The notes beneath the pieces were generated by a model. It had not been told where the DNA came from, ran no database searches, and saw only the letters and a program-made list of their open reading frames with translations. DNA of 64,000 nucleotides from NCBI GenBank assembly GCA_017624835.1, contig JAGAMG010000042.1, positions 1 through 64,000 on the forward strand. Reading direction: 5' to 3'. The translations under genes were made by a program, and so were the position numbers. Positions 27,738 to 36,731 of this stretch are shown here, piece by piece. The stretch's first letter is position 1. Each line of letters opens with the position of its first letter. This DNA is from Lachnospiraceae bacterium. GTDB taxonomy: Bacteria; Bacillota; Clostridia; Lachnospirales; Lachnospiraceae.

Positions 27738-28523
27738 TTACTTCAAAGTATCTTCCATGGTCATACCATGTACTACAGTTGAAATACTTGCAATATTCTT
27801 GGAAATCTGCTCGTTTAACTGACGGCTTTCCACGGACAGTGCTCCAACCTCTTTTGCAACAACCGCAAAACCTCTACCCACATCACCGGCTCTTGCAGCC
27901 TCAATACTTGCATTTAATGCCAAAATATTCTGACGCTGCTGAATACGATTCAAGGCATCCGTATTCTGCTGAATCTCACCCACCAGTCTTTCACATTCCG
28001 TCACACCACCGGTAAGCTTTTCAATCAATGTGCCGTTGTATTTGGAATTATATTCCGCATTGATAAAGTTGTTTAATACTTCACCCAACAAATTGGCAGA
28101 TGCAATAATCGCCTCCTCGGTCTTAACACTAACCTTATCAAGTGCACGAAGATAGGTATCCTCATCAATTCCCAATTCTCTTGCAACCTTAGCAAATTTC
28201 TCTTCATCAGGATTTTCAGGAAGTACCTGACCTCCAATAACGGAACCAACCTTCTGCCCATTAACCACAAGGTCAATACCGAAATCAACCAAGCCTGCGT
28301 GACAATGATATACGCCTTTTCCTTCTCTGTCACATTGCTCGCAACGCTTCTTACCTTCCACACTTCCTCTAGTCAGCTTAATACAGAAGTCAGTAAAATT
28401 ATAGCAATCAGAAATATAATTGCCGTCAGCACCAACCGCCACCGTCGCAAGACCAGTTGCCTTTGCCCAATTGGACATGATTTCTTCAAACTTTTCCATG
28501 TTTGTAAAGTCTTGGATTTTCAT
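27738..28523 (-). CDS. Soluble PocR-domain chemoreceptor-like protein
   Basis: A 261-residue protein without membrane segments. Residues 5-165 form a PocR-type ligand-binding domain with conserved CEQCD and [11 protein letters not shown] motifs. The C-terminal third is a short chemoreceptor signalling hairpin with the tip sequence [24 protein letters not shown]. There is no HAMP and little adaptation region. It probably reports a small cytosolic ligand to CheA. The upstream hybrid kinase has the same PocR domain, so both may sense the same compound. Salmonella PocR responds to 1,2-propanediol; the ligand here is unknown. Confidence 0.85.
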   Translation of the reverse strand: MKIQDFTNMEKFEEIMSNWAKATGLATVAVGADGNYISDCYNFTDFCIKLTRGSVEGKKRCEQCDREGKGVYHCHAGLVDFGIDLVVNGQKVGSVIGGQVLPENPDEEKFAKVARELGIDEDTYLRALDKVSVKTEEAIIASANLLGEVLNNFINAEYNSKYNGTLIEKLTGGVTECERLVGEIQQNTDALNRIQQRQNILALNASIEAARAGDVGRGFAVVAKEVGALSVESRQLNEQISKNIASISTVVHGMTMEDTLK

Positions 28524-28638
28524 AATATTCGCCTTCTTTTCTCCTATGTATTATTGACCTTCTTGCTTGCATGCGCAGAAGATAATTATTATGTAATCAT
28601 TATATCAGTTTTTTATTCAAAAGAAAAGGAATTTTTCG

Positions 28639-31326
28639 CTAAAATACAACTAATTTTTCCCATTGGCAAATAATTGTCTCACAATTGTCCACATCAATGT
28701 TTTCTACCGCTTCCTGTAACTGCTTAAAGAGAAGATTCTGCTCCTGAGGATAGCAAAACTCGTCCATACGATTCATGATTTCCTCCATGGTATCAATATC
28801 CAAATTTTCTACCGCCTCCCGCAGTTGTAAGAAAAATTCCTGTAATAATTCCTTGTGAACCTCTTTCTTTTGCACATCATTTTTACGCTCCTCAAAGAAA
28901 GGTCTGAAAACAGGAATATAATCACAGTACTGCTGTAACATCTCTTCTGTCTTTGCCCGGATTAATTCTACATCCCTTTCATTACCTGCCTGTTCCAGTC
29001 TGGCGGCCTTTTCAGACAGACTATGGGCACCGATTTGCTTGGAGGCACTTTTCAGGGCATGAACCTCTATGGTATATGCCGTCCAATTTTCCGTTCGCAC
29101 CATTTCCCGTATATGAGAGGTTTTCTGCTCAATTACCCTGTAGTAATCCTTAAGCACACTCCAAAACAGCTTTTCTGTGCCCAAAAGCTTAAATGCCGAA
29201 GCCACATCCAAATCACCGATGGGCGGCAAATTATTGGATACCTGACTGGTAGCTGCCTCCTTCTTGGTTACACGAACCTTCTGTATTTTCTCTGCCGGAA
29301 GCCATCGTTTTACTTTGGAAGTTAAAATCCTGATTTCTATAGGTTTTGCCACAAAATCATTCATACCTTCCTGCAAAAACATTTCCATGGTTCCTCCTAC
29401 TGCATTAGCAGTCAGGGCAATAATAGGCACAGCGTCATATTCCTTATGAAATCTTCTGATAATATGGGTGGTTTCCACACCGTCCAATTCCGGCATCATA
29501 TGATCCATAAATATCATATCATACATATGATTAGAAATTTTCTCCACTGCTTCTTTACCGCTAAGAGCCGTATCCACCTTCATCTTTAATGGCTCCAGCA
29601 AGCCTTCCGCCACCGTCAGATTAATAGCATTGTCATCCACTATGAGAATCTCTGCCTCCGGTGCAATAAAATCAAAGCTTTCCTGATTCTGTTCAAAATA
29701 GTCATAATGAATGCTTTCATTATCTAAAATCATGGCAAGATTTAAAGTATACAAAGGCTTCTTTACAATACGGACATTTTTGATATCCCTGCCCATATTT
29801 TCCGAAGCCTTTATGAGCAACACCGAAGTAATTTGAGGATTGGTTTCCATAAAATGACGTACCCTGTCTGTCAATCTTGCTGATTCCACAAAAAGATATG
29901 ATACCTCTTCTTCGTATAAGGATGTAATTTCCTCTTCCGTTCCAAGTTCCAAATATCTGACACCCAATCGTTTCGCTGCTGTCACAAGACCTCGTCTGGC
30001 ATATTTATTTTCAATCAAGCCTGCTATTACAATTCCTGTATCATTCCTAATTGAGATACTTGGAGTATGATTTAATACCTTCTGAGGTAATTCAAAGGAA
30101 AAAATACTTCCCTTTTCGTACACACTTTCCACCTTGATACTACCATCCATCAATCCCAAAAGCTGTTTACAAATGGCAAGTCCCAATCCGGTTCCTTCTA
30201 TATTGCGGTTTCTCTTACTGTCAAGCTGCTGAAAGGATTGGAAAAGCTTATGTAAATCCTCATCCTTTATACCAATACCGGTATCCTCCACTGCCCCCTT
30301 CAATAGAATCAAATCCTCTGATTGTTTTTCGAAGCCAAGCCGGAATACTACCTGTCCCTTTTTGGTAAACTTTACTGCATTATTCATAAGATTCAAAATA
30401 ATCTGTTTAATGCGGTCACAATCCCCATAAAGCTTATGCGGAATCTTGGGATCAATATCTAAAATCAATTCCACATCCTTATCCACCAATCGGGTCATCA
30501 CGATATTAGTTACATCATTTACAATGGACATGGGTTCATATTCCCCGGGCACAATATCCATCTTGCCGGATTCTATTTTAGAAAAATCCAGAATATCATT
30601 AATGATTGTAAGTAAAGACTTACTGGAAGCCTTTATTTCATTAATATATTCTCTCGCATTGTCGGAAAGTTCTTCTCGCAATGCCATTTCTGCCATTCCC
30701 AATACTGCATTCATAGGGGTACGGATTTCATGACTCATATTTGCCAAAAAATCCGACTTCATATTCGCTGCCCTTTCCAGCTCCAAACCGGCTTTACGAG
30801 TTAAATATCTGCTATAGGTAATATCCGATATTACATTGGCTATGGTATAAAGAAATTCTGCTGCACTCTCTATCTTTTCCTTTGGTACGATATTTACTTT
30901 TTGAGCTGCCTTTACATATTCATCCGGATCCACTCCCAATTCTCCGGCAACCCTTCTGACCAAATCCTCCTCCGGCTCTCCCACTAACACCTGACCACCG
31001 ATAAAACATCCAATCATCTGATCATTTGCCATAATGGGTGCTGCAAAGTCCACCAGTCCTGCATGGCAAAAATAAGTAATGGAACGCCCTCTCCGCAGTG
31101 CTCTGGCAGCACCTTCCGTATCACATTCCTTACATCTCAAACAACCCAGTTCAGTGCTTCTGGTATATTTCATACAAAAATCTGAGAAATTACTTCCCCG
31201 GGTTATTGCAACACCATCTGCATCCGTAGTAAGTGCAGAAATTCCTGTCATATTGGAAAAAGCATCCTGTATTCTCTGTAAAGTTTCTACATCCACCAAG
31301 TCAGTCAACTGCAATTTTTCTTCCAT
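28639..31326 (-). CDS. PocR-domain hybrid sensor histidine kinase
   Basis: An 895-residue soluble hybrid kinase. In order: PocR sensor (about 5-165; [16 protein letters not shown]), HisKA with the phosphoacceptor His in [12 protein letters not shown] (near 200), HATPase with N-box NLMNNAVKF and G-boxes DTGIGI and GTGLGLAI, a degenerate receiver (about 440-555), a receiver with DDN and the phospho-Asp in MIFMDHMMPELDG (near 615), and an Hpt-like domain with EVHALKSASKQIG (near 770). The last 80 residues are helical with a twice-repeated EAVENxDxD motif. The start at 31326 follows AAGGATAAGG. It lies between its likely response regulator and the PocR chemoreceptor. Confidence 0.92.
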   Translation of the reverse strand: MEEKLQLTDLVDVETLQRIQDAFSNMTGISALTTDADGVAITRGSNFSDFCMKYTRSTELGCLRCKECDTEGAARALRRGRSITYFCHAGLVDFAAPIMANDQMIGCFIGGQVLVGEPEEDLVRRVAGELGVDPDEYVKAAQKVNIVPKEKIESAAEFLYTIANVISDITYSRYLTRKAGLELERAANMKSDFLANMSHEIRTPMNAVLGMAEMALREELSDNAREYINEIKASSKSLLTIINDILDFSKIESGKMDIVPGEYEPMSIVNDVTNIVMTRLVDKDVELILDIDPKIPHKLYGDCDRIKQIILNLMNNAVKFTKKGQVVFRLGFEKQSEDLILLKGAVEDTGIGIKDEDLHKLFQSFQQLDSKRNRNIEGTGLGLAICKQLLGLMDGSIKVESVYEKGSIFSFELPQKVLNHTPSISIRNDTGIVIAGLIENKYARRGLVTAAKRLGVRYLELGTEEEITSLYEEEVSYLFVESARLTDRVRHFMETNPQITSVLLIKASENMGRDIKNVRIVKKPLYTLNLAMILDNESIHYDYFEQNQESFDFIAPEAEILIVDDNAINLTVAEGLLEPLKMKVDTALSGKEAVEKISNHMYDMIFMDHMMPELDGVETTHIIRRFHKEYDAVPIIALTANAVGGTMEMFLQEGMNDFVAKPIEIRILTSKVKRWLPAEKIQKVRVTKKEAATSQVSNNLPPIGDLDVASAFKLLGTEKLFWSVLKDYYRVIEQKTSHIREMVRTENWTAYTIEVHALKSASKQIGAHSLSEKAARLEQAGNERDVELIRAKTEEMLQQYCDYIPVFRPFFEERKNDVQKKEVHKELLQEFFLQLREAVENLDIDTMEEIMNRMDEFCYPQEQNLLFKQLQEAVENIDVDNCETIICQWEKLVVF

Positions 31327-31358
31327 ACCGTTAACCTTATCCTTCCGCAGCAAATTCC

Positions 31359-32345
31359 TTATCCGATAATACTTTTAATACTATTTATAAGCTTTTCTCC
31401 GTCAATTGGCTTTAACAAATAGCCCTGAGGCTTTAAGCCTACCAGTTTTCTGATTTTTTCCCTGTCCTTTACACCGGTCAAAAAGACAACCGGAAGCCTT
31501 GCCGTCTTGGGATTGCTTCGGATTTTCTCCAATACCTGCACTCCGTTCTCCCCGGGCATTTCATAATCTAATATAATCAAATTGGTCTGTTTACTTTCCA
31601 AAAACTTATAAGCAATGGCACCACTGATTGCAGTTGCCACAGAATAAGTATCCTTTAACTGTTCCTTTATCAGCTTTAGCATCATGGGATCATCATCAAT
31701 TACCAATACATGCTTTTTAGCAACCTCCTCCGCAACTGCACCACCTACAACCGGAACTGTTTCCTGTACTTCCGGCTGTGTCTCTGTTGCCGACTGCTCT
31801 AAATCCTCTGCCCAAGGTGCTGACACCGACCGTTTCTGCTGCTTCATATCCTGCTGTACAACATGAGGCGTCGGTCTCTTAGCATTTTTCTTCTCCTCAG
31901 TTAATCCCTTTATTTCCTGTGCATGCTCTAATGCCAAATCCACAATATCATCACTAAGCTCATCAGGACTTACTACCCTTGCAGCCAGTGCTTCCACAAC
32001 CTTCTCCTTAATGCTTCGCACCATGATGGGCTTTTTCAAAATCATATCTCCCATTTCCCCATGGGCTTTATGAAACTCCTCGCATTCTTTCTGTTCCCCT
32101 GTCAGAACCAAAAAGACATTATTTTTTTCAATATCAGCCTTCAGGGCGCCAACAATATCCGTACGTTCCTTCTCCTCCTTACTCATACAATAAACAATTG
32201 CATGAGGCTGAAAATAATGAATATGACTGGAAATGTCACTGAAACGCATGGATGAGGTCTGCATCTCAAAATCCTCCTCCAAATGTTGGAAAAAGTCACC
32301 AATTAACACTTTGTTTCTTCCTATCAATAGTATTTTATACTTCAT
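31359..32345 (-). CDS. Two-receiver response regulator without a DNA-binding domain
   Basis: A 328-residue protein. The N-terminal 125 residues look like a degenerate receiver without the phospho-Asp. A charged, Gln-rich linker follows, then a normal C-terminal receiver with VIDDDP and the phospho-Asp in LIILDYEMPGENG (near 255) and KPIDG. No output domain is present, so it probably works by protein contact or as a phosphate sink for the PocR kinase 32 bases downstream. The start at 32345 follows AGGAAGGGG. Confidence 0.85.
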   Translation of the reverse strand: MKYKILLIGRNKVLIGDFFQHLEEDFEMQTSSMRFSDISSHIHYFQPHAIVYCMSKEEKERTDIVGALKADIEKNNVFLVLTGEQKECEEFHKAHGEMGDMILKKPIMVRSIKEKVVEALAARVVSPDELSDDIVDLALEHAQEIKGLTEEKKNAKRPTPHVVQQDMKQQKRSVSAPWAEDLEQSATETQPEVQETVPVVGGAVAEEVAKKHVLVIDDDPMMLKLIKEQLKDTYSVATAISGAIAYKFLESKQTNLIILDYEMPGENGVQVLEKIRSNPKTARLPVVFLTGVKDREKIRKLVGLKPQGYLLKPIDGEKLINSIKSIIG

Positions 32346-32476
32346 ATGTATACGCCCCTTCCTATAAATATTGGAATTTTCTAACAATATCCTGCTTTTT
32401 TCTTTTTTTTATTAATTTTATCACATTTTTCTATTTTTTACTACACAAATCGAATATATTTTCTTTTTTTCACTTT

Positions 32477-33547
32477 TTATAAGGGCAGTATTATTACAAA
32501 GGCTTTTCCCCTATCCCCTTCTTCCTCTTCATAGAAAATAACACCGTGATGACATTCCAAAATTTTTCGAGCAATTGAAAGCCCCAAACCGCTTCCTCCC
32601 TTTGTATTACGGGATTCATCCCCAACACAGAAAGGTGTAAACAGTTTCTCCTTTACCTTCTCATCCAGATGTTCCCCTTTATCCGCAAAGGATATTTGAA
32701 TCTCATTCCTTTCGCTTTCCACATTTACCACTTCCTTCATGCTTACCTTACAGACCGTTCCATAGTCGGTATGTCGCACCATATTGGAAAGCAAATTATG
32801 AAATACTCTTTTCATTTCCAATACATCAAAGGAATATATACAGCTTTTTTCCGGAATATCAATTTCCAATAAAACTCCATGTTCTTCAAAGGCATTGTAA
32901 TGAGAAGCCACACAGGAACGTAGCACCTCTACCAAATCCGCTTCCTCCAATTGTAACTTGTAGGTTTCATTCTCCAATCTGGTATAAGTCAGCAGAAGGT
33001 CTAGTAATTGATTCATATGCTCCGTCTGCCGGCAAATGGTTTCCAGACATTCCTGCTGTCTCACTGACGGAACATCTCCTCGCTCCAGGGCTTTCGCATA
33101 TCCTAATACCATGGTCATAGGTGACTTTAAATCATGAGCAATATTAGAATACAGCTCCTGATTCCTTTTATCCCGTTGTATTTTTTCTTCCTCAGCCGCT
33201 TTTAATGCTTCTGCCATAGCATTAAAAGAATCTCCCATCTGCTGAAACTCTGCGAATGAGGGCATGAACACCCGGCTTTCCAAATCTCCCTTAGCAACCC
33301 TATCCATACTCTCCGTCATCGTTTCTATTGGATACTTTAATTTCCGATAGAGAAGTCTGACACACACCACCGAAACACCAATACGAATAACCAAATTCGC
33401 AATATCATCCCGGCTTTCATCGCGCACATTTACAATCTCCACAGTATCACAAAATCCATCATAAACTCCACAACAGAAATTATATAAAATAATACAACAA
33501 AAAAACAAAACTACTACATAATAAGAAAAGCGAATTTTTCGTTTCAC
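32477..33547 (-). CDS. Membrane sensor histidine kinase (VanS/PhoR-like)
   Basis: A 356-residue kinase with two membrane helices (about 8-27 and 50-66) and a very short external loop, HAMP (about 68-120), HisKA with NIAHDLKSP (near 138), and HATPase with NLLSNMVRH and GGSGLGLSIA. The short loop fits sensing within the membrane. The start is a GTG with GGAGG inside the last codons of the response-regulator gene, so the two are coupled. It pairs with the OmpR-type regulator at 33550. Confidence 0.9.
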   Translation of the reverse strand: MKRKIRFSYYVVVLFFCCIILYNFCCGVYDGFCDTVEIVNVRDESRDDIANLVIRIGVSVVCVRLLYRKLKYPIETMTESMDRVAKGDLESRVFMPSFAEFQQMGDSFNAMAEALKAAEEEKIQRDKRNQELYSNIAHDLKSPMTMVLGYAKALERGDVPSVRQQECLETICRQTEHMNQLLDLLLTYTRLENETYKLQLEEADLVEVLRSCVASHYNAFEEHGVLLEIDIPEKSCIYSFDVLEMKRVFHNLLSNMVRHTDYGTVCKVSMKEVVNVESERNEIQISFADKGEHLDEKVKEKLFTPFCVGDESRNTKGGSGLGLSIARKILECHHGVIFYEEEEGDRGKAFVIILPL

Positions 33548-33549
33548 AC

Positions 33550-34227
33550 CTATGCCTCCATTCTGTATCCAAGCCCTCGTATGGTGTGTATGTAGTGAAA
33601 CTCCTCATCCCGAAGCTTAGCACGCAGCTTGCTGATTGCCACCATGATACTGTTATCATCCGGAAAGCTCCCATCCTCCCAAACCGCCTCATAAATTTGG
33701 TTTTTGGTCAGTACTCTTCCTTGATTTTCCATAAAGAATTTTAAAATGCGATATTCCATAGCTGTCAGTTCTATGTATGTTTCGTCCTGTTTTAACTGAC
33801 AACATTCTACATCCAAAATCAGATTTTTGCAGCTTAGTTGTTTGTTAACTGTAAGTGGCTCATAACCATAGCAGCGCCTAAAATTTGCCTGCACCCTTGC
33901 CACCACCTCCAAGGGATCAAAGGGCTTTACAATATAATCATCCGTTCCCAGACGCAAACCCTTTATTTTATCTGCCAGCTCTGTTTTTGCCGACAAAAAA
34001 ATAATAGGAACTTGGCTTTCACGCCGGATTTTTTCCACCAGGCTGTAACCATTCATCCCGGGCATCATAATATCCGCCAATACCATATGTACGTCTTCGC
34101 TTTTCCATATTTCCCATGCCTGCTCCCCATCATAGGCACAAAAAACTCTATAGTCCTGCATTTCCAAATACATTTTTAATAATTCTACAATTTCCGGTTC
34201 ATCATCCACAACAAGTATTCTGTACAT
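33550..34227 (-). CDS. OmpR-family response regulator
   Basis: A 225-residue regulator with a complete receiver (DDEP, phospho-Asp in VLADIMMPGMNG, KPFDP) and a C-terminal winged helix (about 130-225) ending IHTIRGLGYRME. I choose the ATG at 34227, which has GAGGG seven bases upstream; the ATG two codons earlier is too close to it. The 5' end overlaps the CPBP protease gene by 26 bases, so protease, regulator and kinase form one operon. Confidence 0.92.
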   Translation of the reverse strand: MYRILVVDDEPEIVELLKMYLEMQDYRVFCAYDGEQAWEIWKSEDVHMVLADIMMPGMNGYSLVEKIRRESQVPIIFLSAKTELADKIKGLRLGTDDYIVKPFDPLEVVARVQANFRRCYGYEPLTVNKQLSCKNLILDVECCQLKQDETYIELTAMEYRILKFFMENQGRVLTKNQIYEAVWEDGSFPDDNSIMVAISKLRAKLRDEEFHYIHTIRGLGYRMEA

Positions 34228-35035
34228 TTTCATTCCCTCTTTTGATTATTTTCACTAAAATAATGCTCAATACCACTGCTGCCACAACCACCACTACATG
34301 GTAGGTATCCCCACCACCCGCAGAATAGACCAACGGACTTCCAAACAGCATAATCCCCTTTTCTTCCAAGAATTCACCTACCACGGACTCCACATTGCAA
34401 AGCATATGAGCACCTATACTATACCATATATTTCCTGTTTTTTCATAAATAAGTGAATACAGTATACCAGCCAGCAGACAGGAGAAAAATCCCTGTATCT
34501 GATAGCCATGTATCAGTGCAAAAATGAGAGCATTGATTCCAACTGCTGTAACCATACTAAATTGCCCCCTTAACAAAGAATAAAAGCCTTTTCTGAATAA
34601 AATCTCCTCTGTTATGGGCGCCAGAATAACACTAAGTAAAATTCTCTGCAAAATCGGCTCTTCCAATCTTTCTTGTATTACAGGAGGGGTATATTCTCCA
34701 AAGAAAGTAATAAATAGGAAACTGTAAATAATCTTTAGAGAGCACATTGCAAATACGGCAAATGTCACAGCTCTTCCCAAAGAAAAGTTTTCCTTTGTCT
34801 CCACAAAGCTCCAATTTTTCTTCTTCTGAATCATTGCACACAGTAGTACTGCTGCCACCGCAACTCCCAAACTTCCGCTTACCGCATAAAGGAAATCTTC
34901 TCCCAAGGGAATCCCCAGTAATCGGAAAACTATATCCATCCCAAGCTGTATCACAAGCGTACTAAATCCAATAAGTACTCCAAACAATAAAAGTATCCTT
35001 ATAAAAAAGAAAGACTTTTTAAAAACAAGTTTCAT
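34202..35035 (-). CDS. CPBP-family intramembrane metalloprotease
   Basis: A 277-residue membrane protein with about eight helices. The three CPBP motifs are present: EEILFRKGF (near 143), FALIHGY (near 168) and GAHMLCN (near 210), giving the Glu-Glu-Arg and His residues for zinc binding. In Firmicutes the family includes self-immunity and surface-protein processing proteins. It is the first gene of an operon with a two-component system, so the protease may act on, or be controlled by, that kinase. The protein ends in a CCG tail. Confidence 0.9.
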   Translation of the reverse strand: MKLVFKKSFFFIRILLLFGVLIGFSTLVIQLGMDIVFRLLGIPLGEDFLYAVSGSLGVAVAAVLLCAMIQKKKNWSFVETKENFSLGRAVTFAVFAMCSLKIIYSFLFITFFGEYTPPVIQERLEEPILQRILLSVILAPITEEILFRKGFYSLLRGQFSMVTAVGINALIFALIHGYQIQGFFSCLLAGILYSLIYEKTGNIWYSIGAHMLCNVESVVGEFLEEKGIMLFGSPLVYSAGGGDTYHVVVVVAAVVLSIILVKIIKRGNENVQNTCCG

Positions 35036-35040
35036 AATAT

Positions 35041-35094
35041 TACCATACCTTTCTGTGTATTTGTACCTTCATGCATATTGGTACTTTTATGGTA
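35041..35094 (-). promoter_or_regulatory. Nested inverted repeats in the CPBP gene leader
   Basis: TACCATA (35041-35047) pairs with TATGGTA (35088-35094), and inside them GTACC (35063-35067) pairs with GGTAC (35080-35084). On the minus strand the 3' arm abuts the AAAGG ribosome binding site of the CPBP gene, so folding could mask it. Confidence 0.4.
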
Positions 35095-35134
35095 ATATCT
35101 TAACTCTAAAGCCTTTCCCTTTTTTGTTTCTATT

Positions 35135-35151
35135 CTTAAGTTAACCTTAAC
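35135..35151. promoter_or_regulatory. Candidate operator, near-palindromic TTAAG repeats
   Basis: CTTAAGTTAACCTTAAC is a near-palindrome with a central TTAA, about 100 bases upstream of the CPBP-regulator-kinase operon. It could be an autoregulatory site for the OmpR-type regulator. The evidence is position and symmetry only. I recognise nothing in 35152-35423, which is AT-rich and without a credible gene. Confidence 0.25.
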
Positions 35152-35423
35152 ATTCTTGATTTCTTTTAGTCAATCGATATACTTTAATAATTCATCCTTG
35201 CAATTCCAATTGCACCTGTTACATCCAATTTATCCGCATCAAATAACATTTTTGCCTCCAAACTCTGCGGAACACAGGGCTGGATTTTCAAACTGCTCTT
35301 TTCTTCCAATGTCATGTAATAGGCAGGCACAAATTAAAACATCATAATCCACATTTTATTTCTGTTTAGCTTCCTATTTTATCCCCTTCTAATCCGTTTT
35401 TTCTGTTATCATTCCATTTATAT

Positions 35424-35779
35424 CCCAACTATTTAAGTTTTTACTCACTTTGGTTGGTACATTCTCTTGCTTCAATACCAACTTATCAGCTTTTCCCTCG
35501 ATTTAGTTGGTTGCTCCTCTTAATTCCATACCAACTTATTGGTTTTTCCTTCGATTTAGTTGGTTGTCATTCTTCCTTCCATACCAACTTATTGGTTTTT
35601 CCTTCGATTTAGTTGGTTGTCATTCTTCCTTCCATACCAACTTATTGGCTTTTCCTTCGATTTAGTTGGTTGTCATTCTTCCCTTCATACCAACTTATTG
35701 GTTTTTCCCTCGATTTAGTTGGTTACTCCTCTTAATTCCATACCAACTTATTGGCTTTTTCCTCAATTTTGTTGGTATA
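35424..35779. repeat. Tandem array of 53-bp hairpin-forming repeats
   Basis: Units begin at 35424 (degenerate), 35477, 35530, 35583, 35636, 35689 and 35742, an exact 53-bp period. Each unit has ACCAACT and, 21 bases on, AGTTGGT, which are perfect complements. The inter-hairpin segment comes in two related forms (TCATTCTTCC type in the middle units, CTCCTCTTAATT type towards the ends). There is no credible reading frame. The array fills the gap between the CPBP operon and the 3' end of the NUDIX gene. Confidence 0.9.
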
Positions 35780-35825
35780 AAACATATTTCAGCTCTCATA
35801 TGTCAATATAAAACTATTTTAAGAT

Positions 35826-36251
35826 TTATTTTAAAACGCCTCTTCGCTTTGCTTCTTCTAAAAGCCTTGGCTGTATCAATGGATAAGTCCAATTATCCAC
35901 CAAATTTTCTGTAATAATTATTTTCTCAATTTCGCTATGTAATTCCTCTTCAAAAGCTTTGATATCCGCATAATACAGCATTCCAAAGCTTTCTCCTCCA
36001 TCAGAATTATCTCGGACAACCGAATAAGCACATATGGGCTTTATCTCAAAATCAATTGCTCCTGTTTCCTCATATAATTCCCTTTTGGCAGTGTCAAAAA
36101 TAGCTTCACCCGGTTCTCGATGTCCACCGGGAACCTCATAAGTATCTCTATTCTTGTGCTTGCAAAATACCCACTTGCCATCGGTCTTTGCTATAATGAC
36201 AGCAAATTTTAGTAATTCATCCTGTACATCTTCATAAAATTTAACTTCCAT
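35826..36251 (-). CDS. NUDIX hydrolase
   Basis: The 141-residue protein has a complete Nudix box, GGHREPGEAIF followed by AKRELYEETGA, with the metal-binding Glu residues. The N-terminal beta-sheet region (FAVIIAKTDGKWVFCKHKNRDTYEVPGG) is typical of small hydrolases acting on nucleoside diphosphate derivatives. The substrate cannot be told. The start at 36251 follows TAGGGA and lies seven bases after the GNAT gene. A longer in-frame extension would overlap that gene entirely. Confidence 0.88.
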   Translation of the reverse strand: MEVKFYEDVQDELLKFAVIIAKTDGKWVFCKHKNRDTYEVPGGHREPGEAIFDTAKRELYEETGAIDFEIKPICAYSVVRDNSDGGESFGMLYYADIKAFEEELHSEIEKIIITENLVDNWTYPLIQPRLLEEAKRRGVLK

Positions 36252-36258
36252 ATTTTCC

Positions 36259-36711
36259 CTACTCCCTGAAATATTTTCTAAATCCCTTAATCTCGTCATA
36301 TCCAATTGCCGGGTAAAATTTATGGGCACCTTGGCGATTGAGTCCCGAGCATAATATAGCATAGCTGACATGCTGCGCTCTGCCCCACTTTTCAATGTAC
36401 TCAAACATTTTCCGTCCCACACCCTTACCTCGATAATCCGGATGTATTACTACGTTTTCAATCAGCATAAAGGGTCTGCACTCCTCGCAAAAATCATCAT
36501 GAATCATGGCAAGAACAGAGCCGCATAATCTTTTTGTATCCCCATCCTCCACTACCAATAAAAAGGTGTTTTCACTGTTGTTCGCTCTCTGAATCTTTTT
36601 AATCAAAAGTGCTTCATCCTGTGCATGGGATGTCAGTTCATCCATCAATTCATTGAATTGCTGAATATCTCTTGCATTTGTTACATCAATCTTCCTAAAA
36701 ATTAAATTCAT
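36259..36711 (-). CDS. GNAT-family N-acetyltransferase
   Basis: A 150-residue protein with the acetyl-CoA binding segment VVIHPDYRGKGVGRKMFEYIEKWG (about 88-111) and the following beta-strand AILCSGLNRQGAHKFYPAIGY, both typical of GNAT enzymes. The acceptor is unknown. It is followed closely by the NUDIX gene and preceded by the MATE gene, so the three may be one transcript; a detoxification role is possible but unproven. Confidence 0.85.
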   Translation of the reverse strand: MNLIFRKIDVTNARDIQQFNELMDELTSHAQDEALLIKKIQRANNSENTFLLVVEDGDTKRLCGSVLAMIHDDFCEECRPFMLIENVVIHPDYRGKGVGRKMFEYIEKWGRAQHVSYAILCSGLNRQGAHKFYPAIGYDEIKGFRKYFRE

Positions 36712-36731
36712 CGCTTTCTTCTCCCATCATT

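Noticed and set aside
35424..35779. Regular repeats that could suggest a CRISPR array
   Set aside because: The period is exact, but the segments between the repeated hairpins are near-identical rather than unique, and no cas gene is in the window. It is a tandem repeat.
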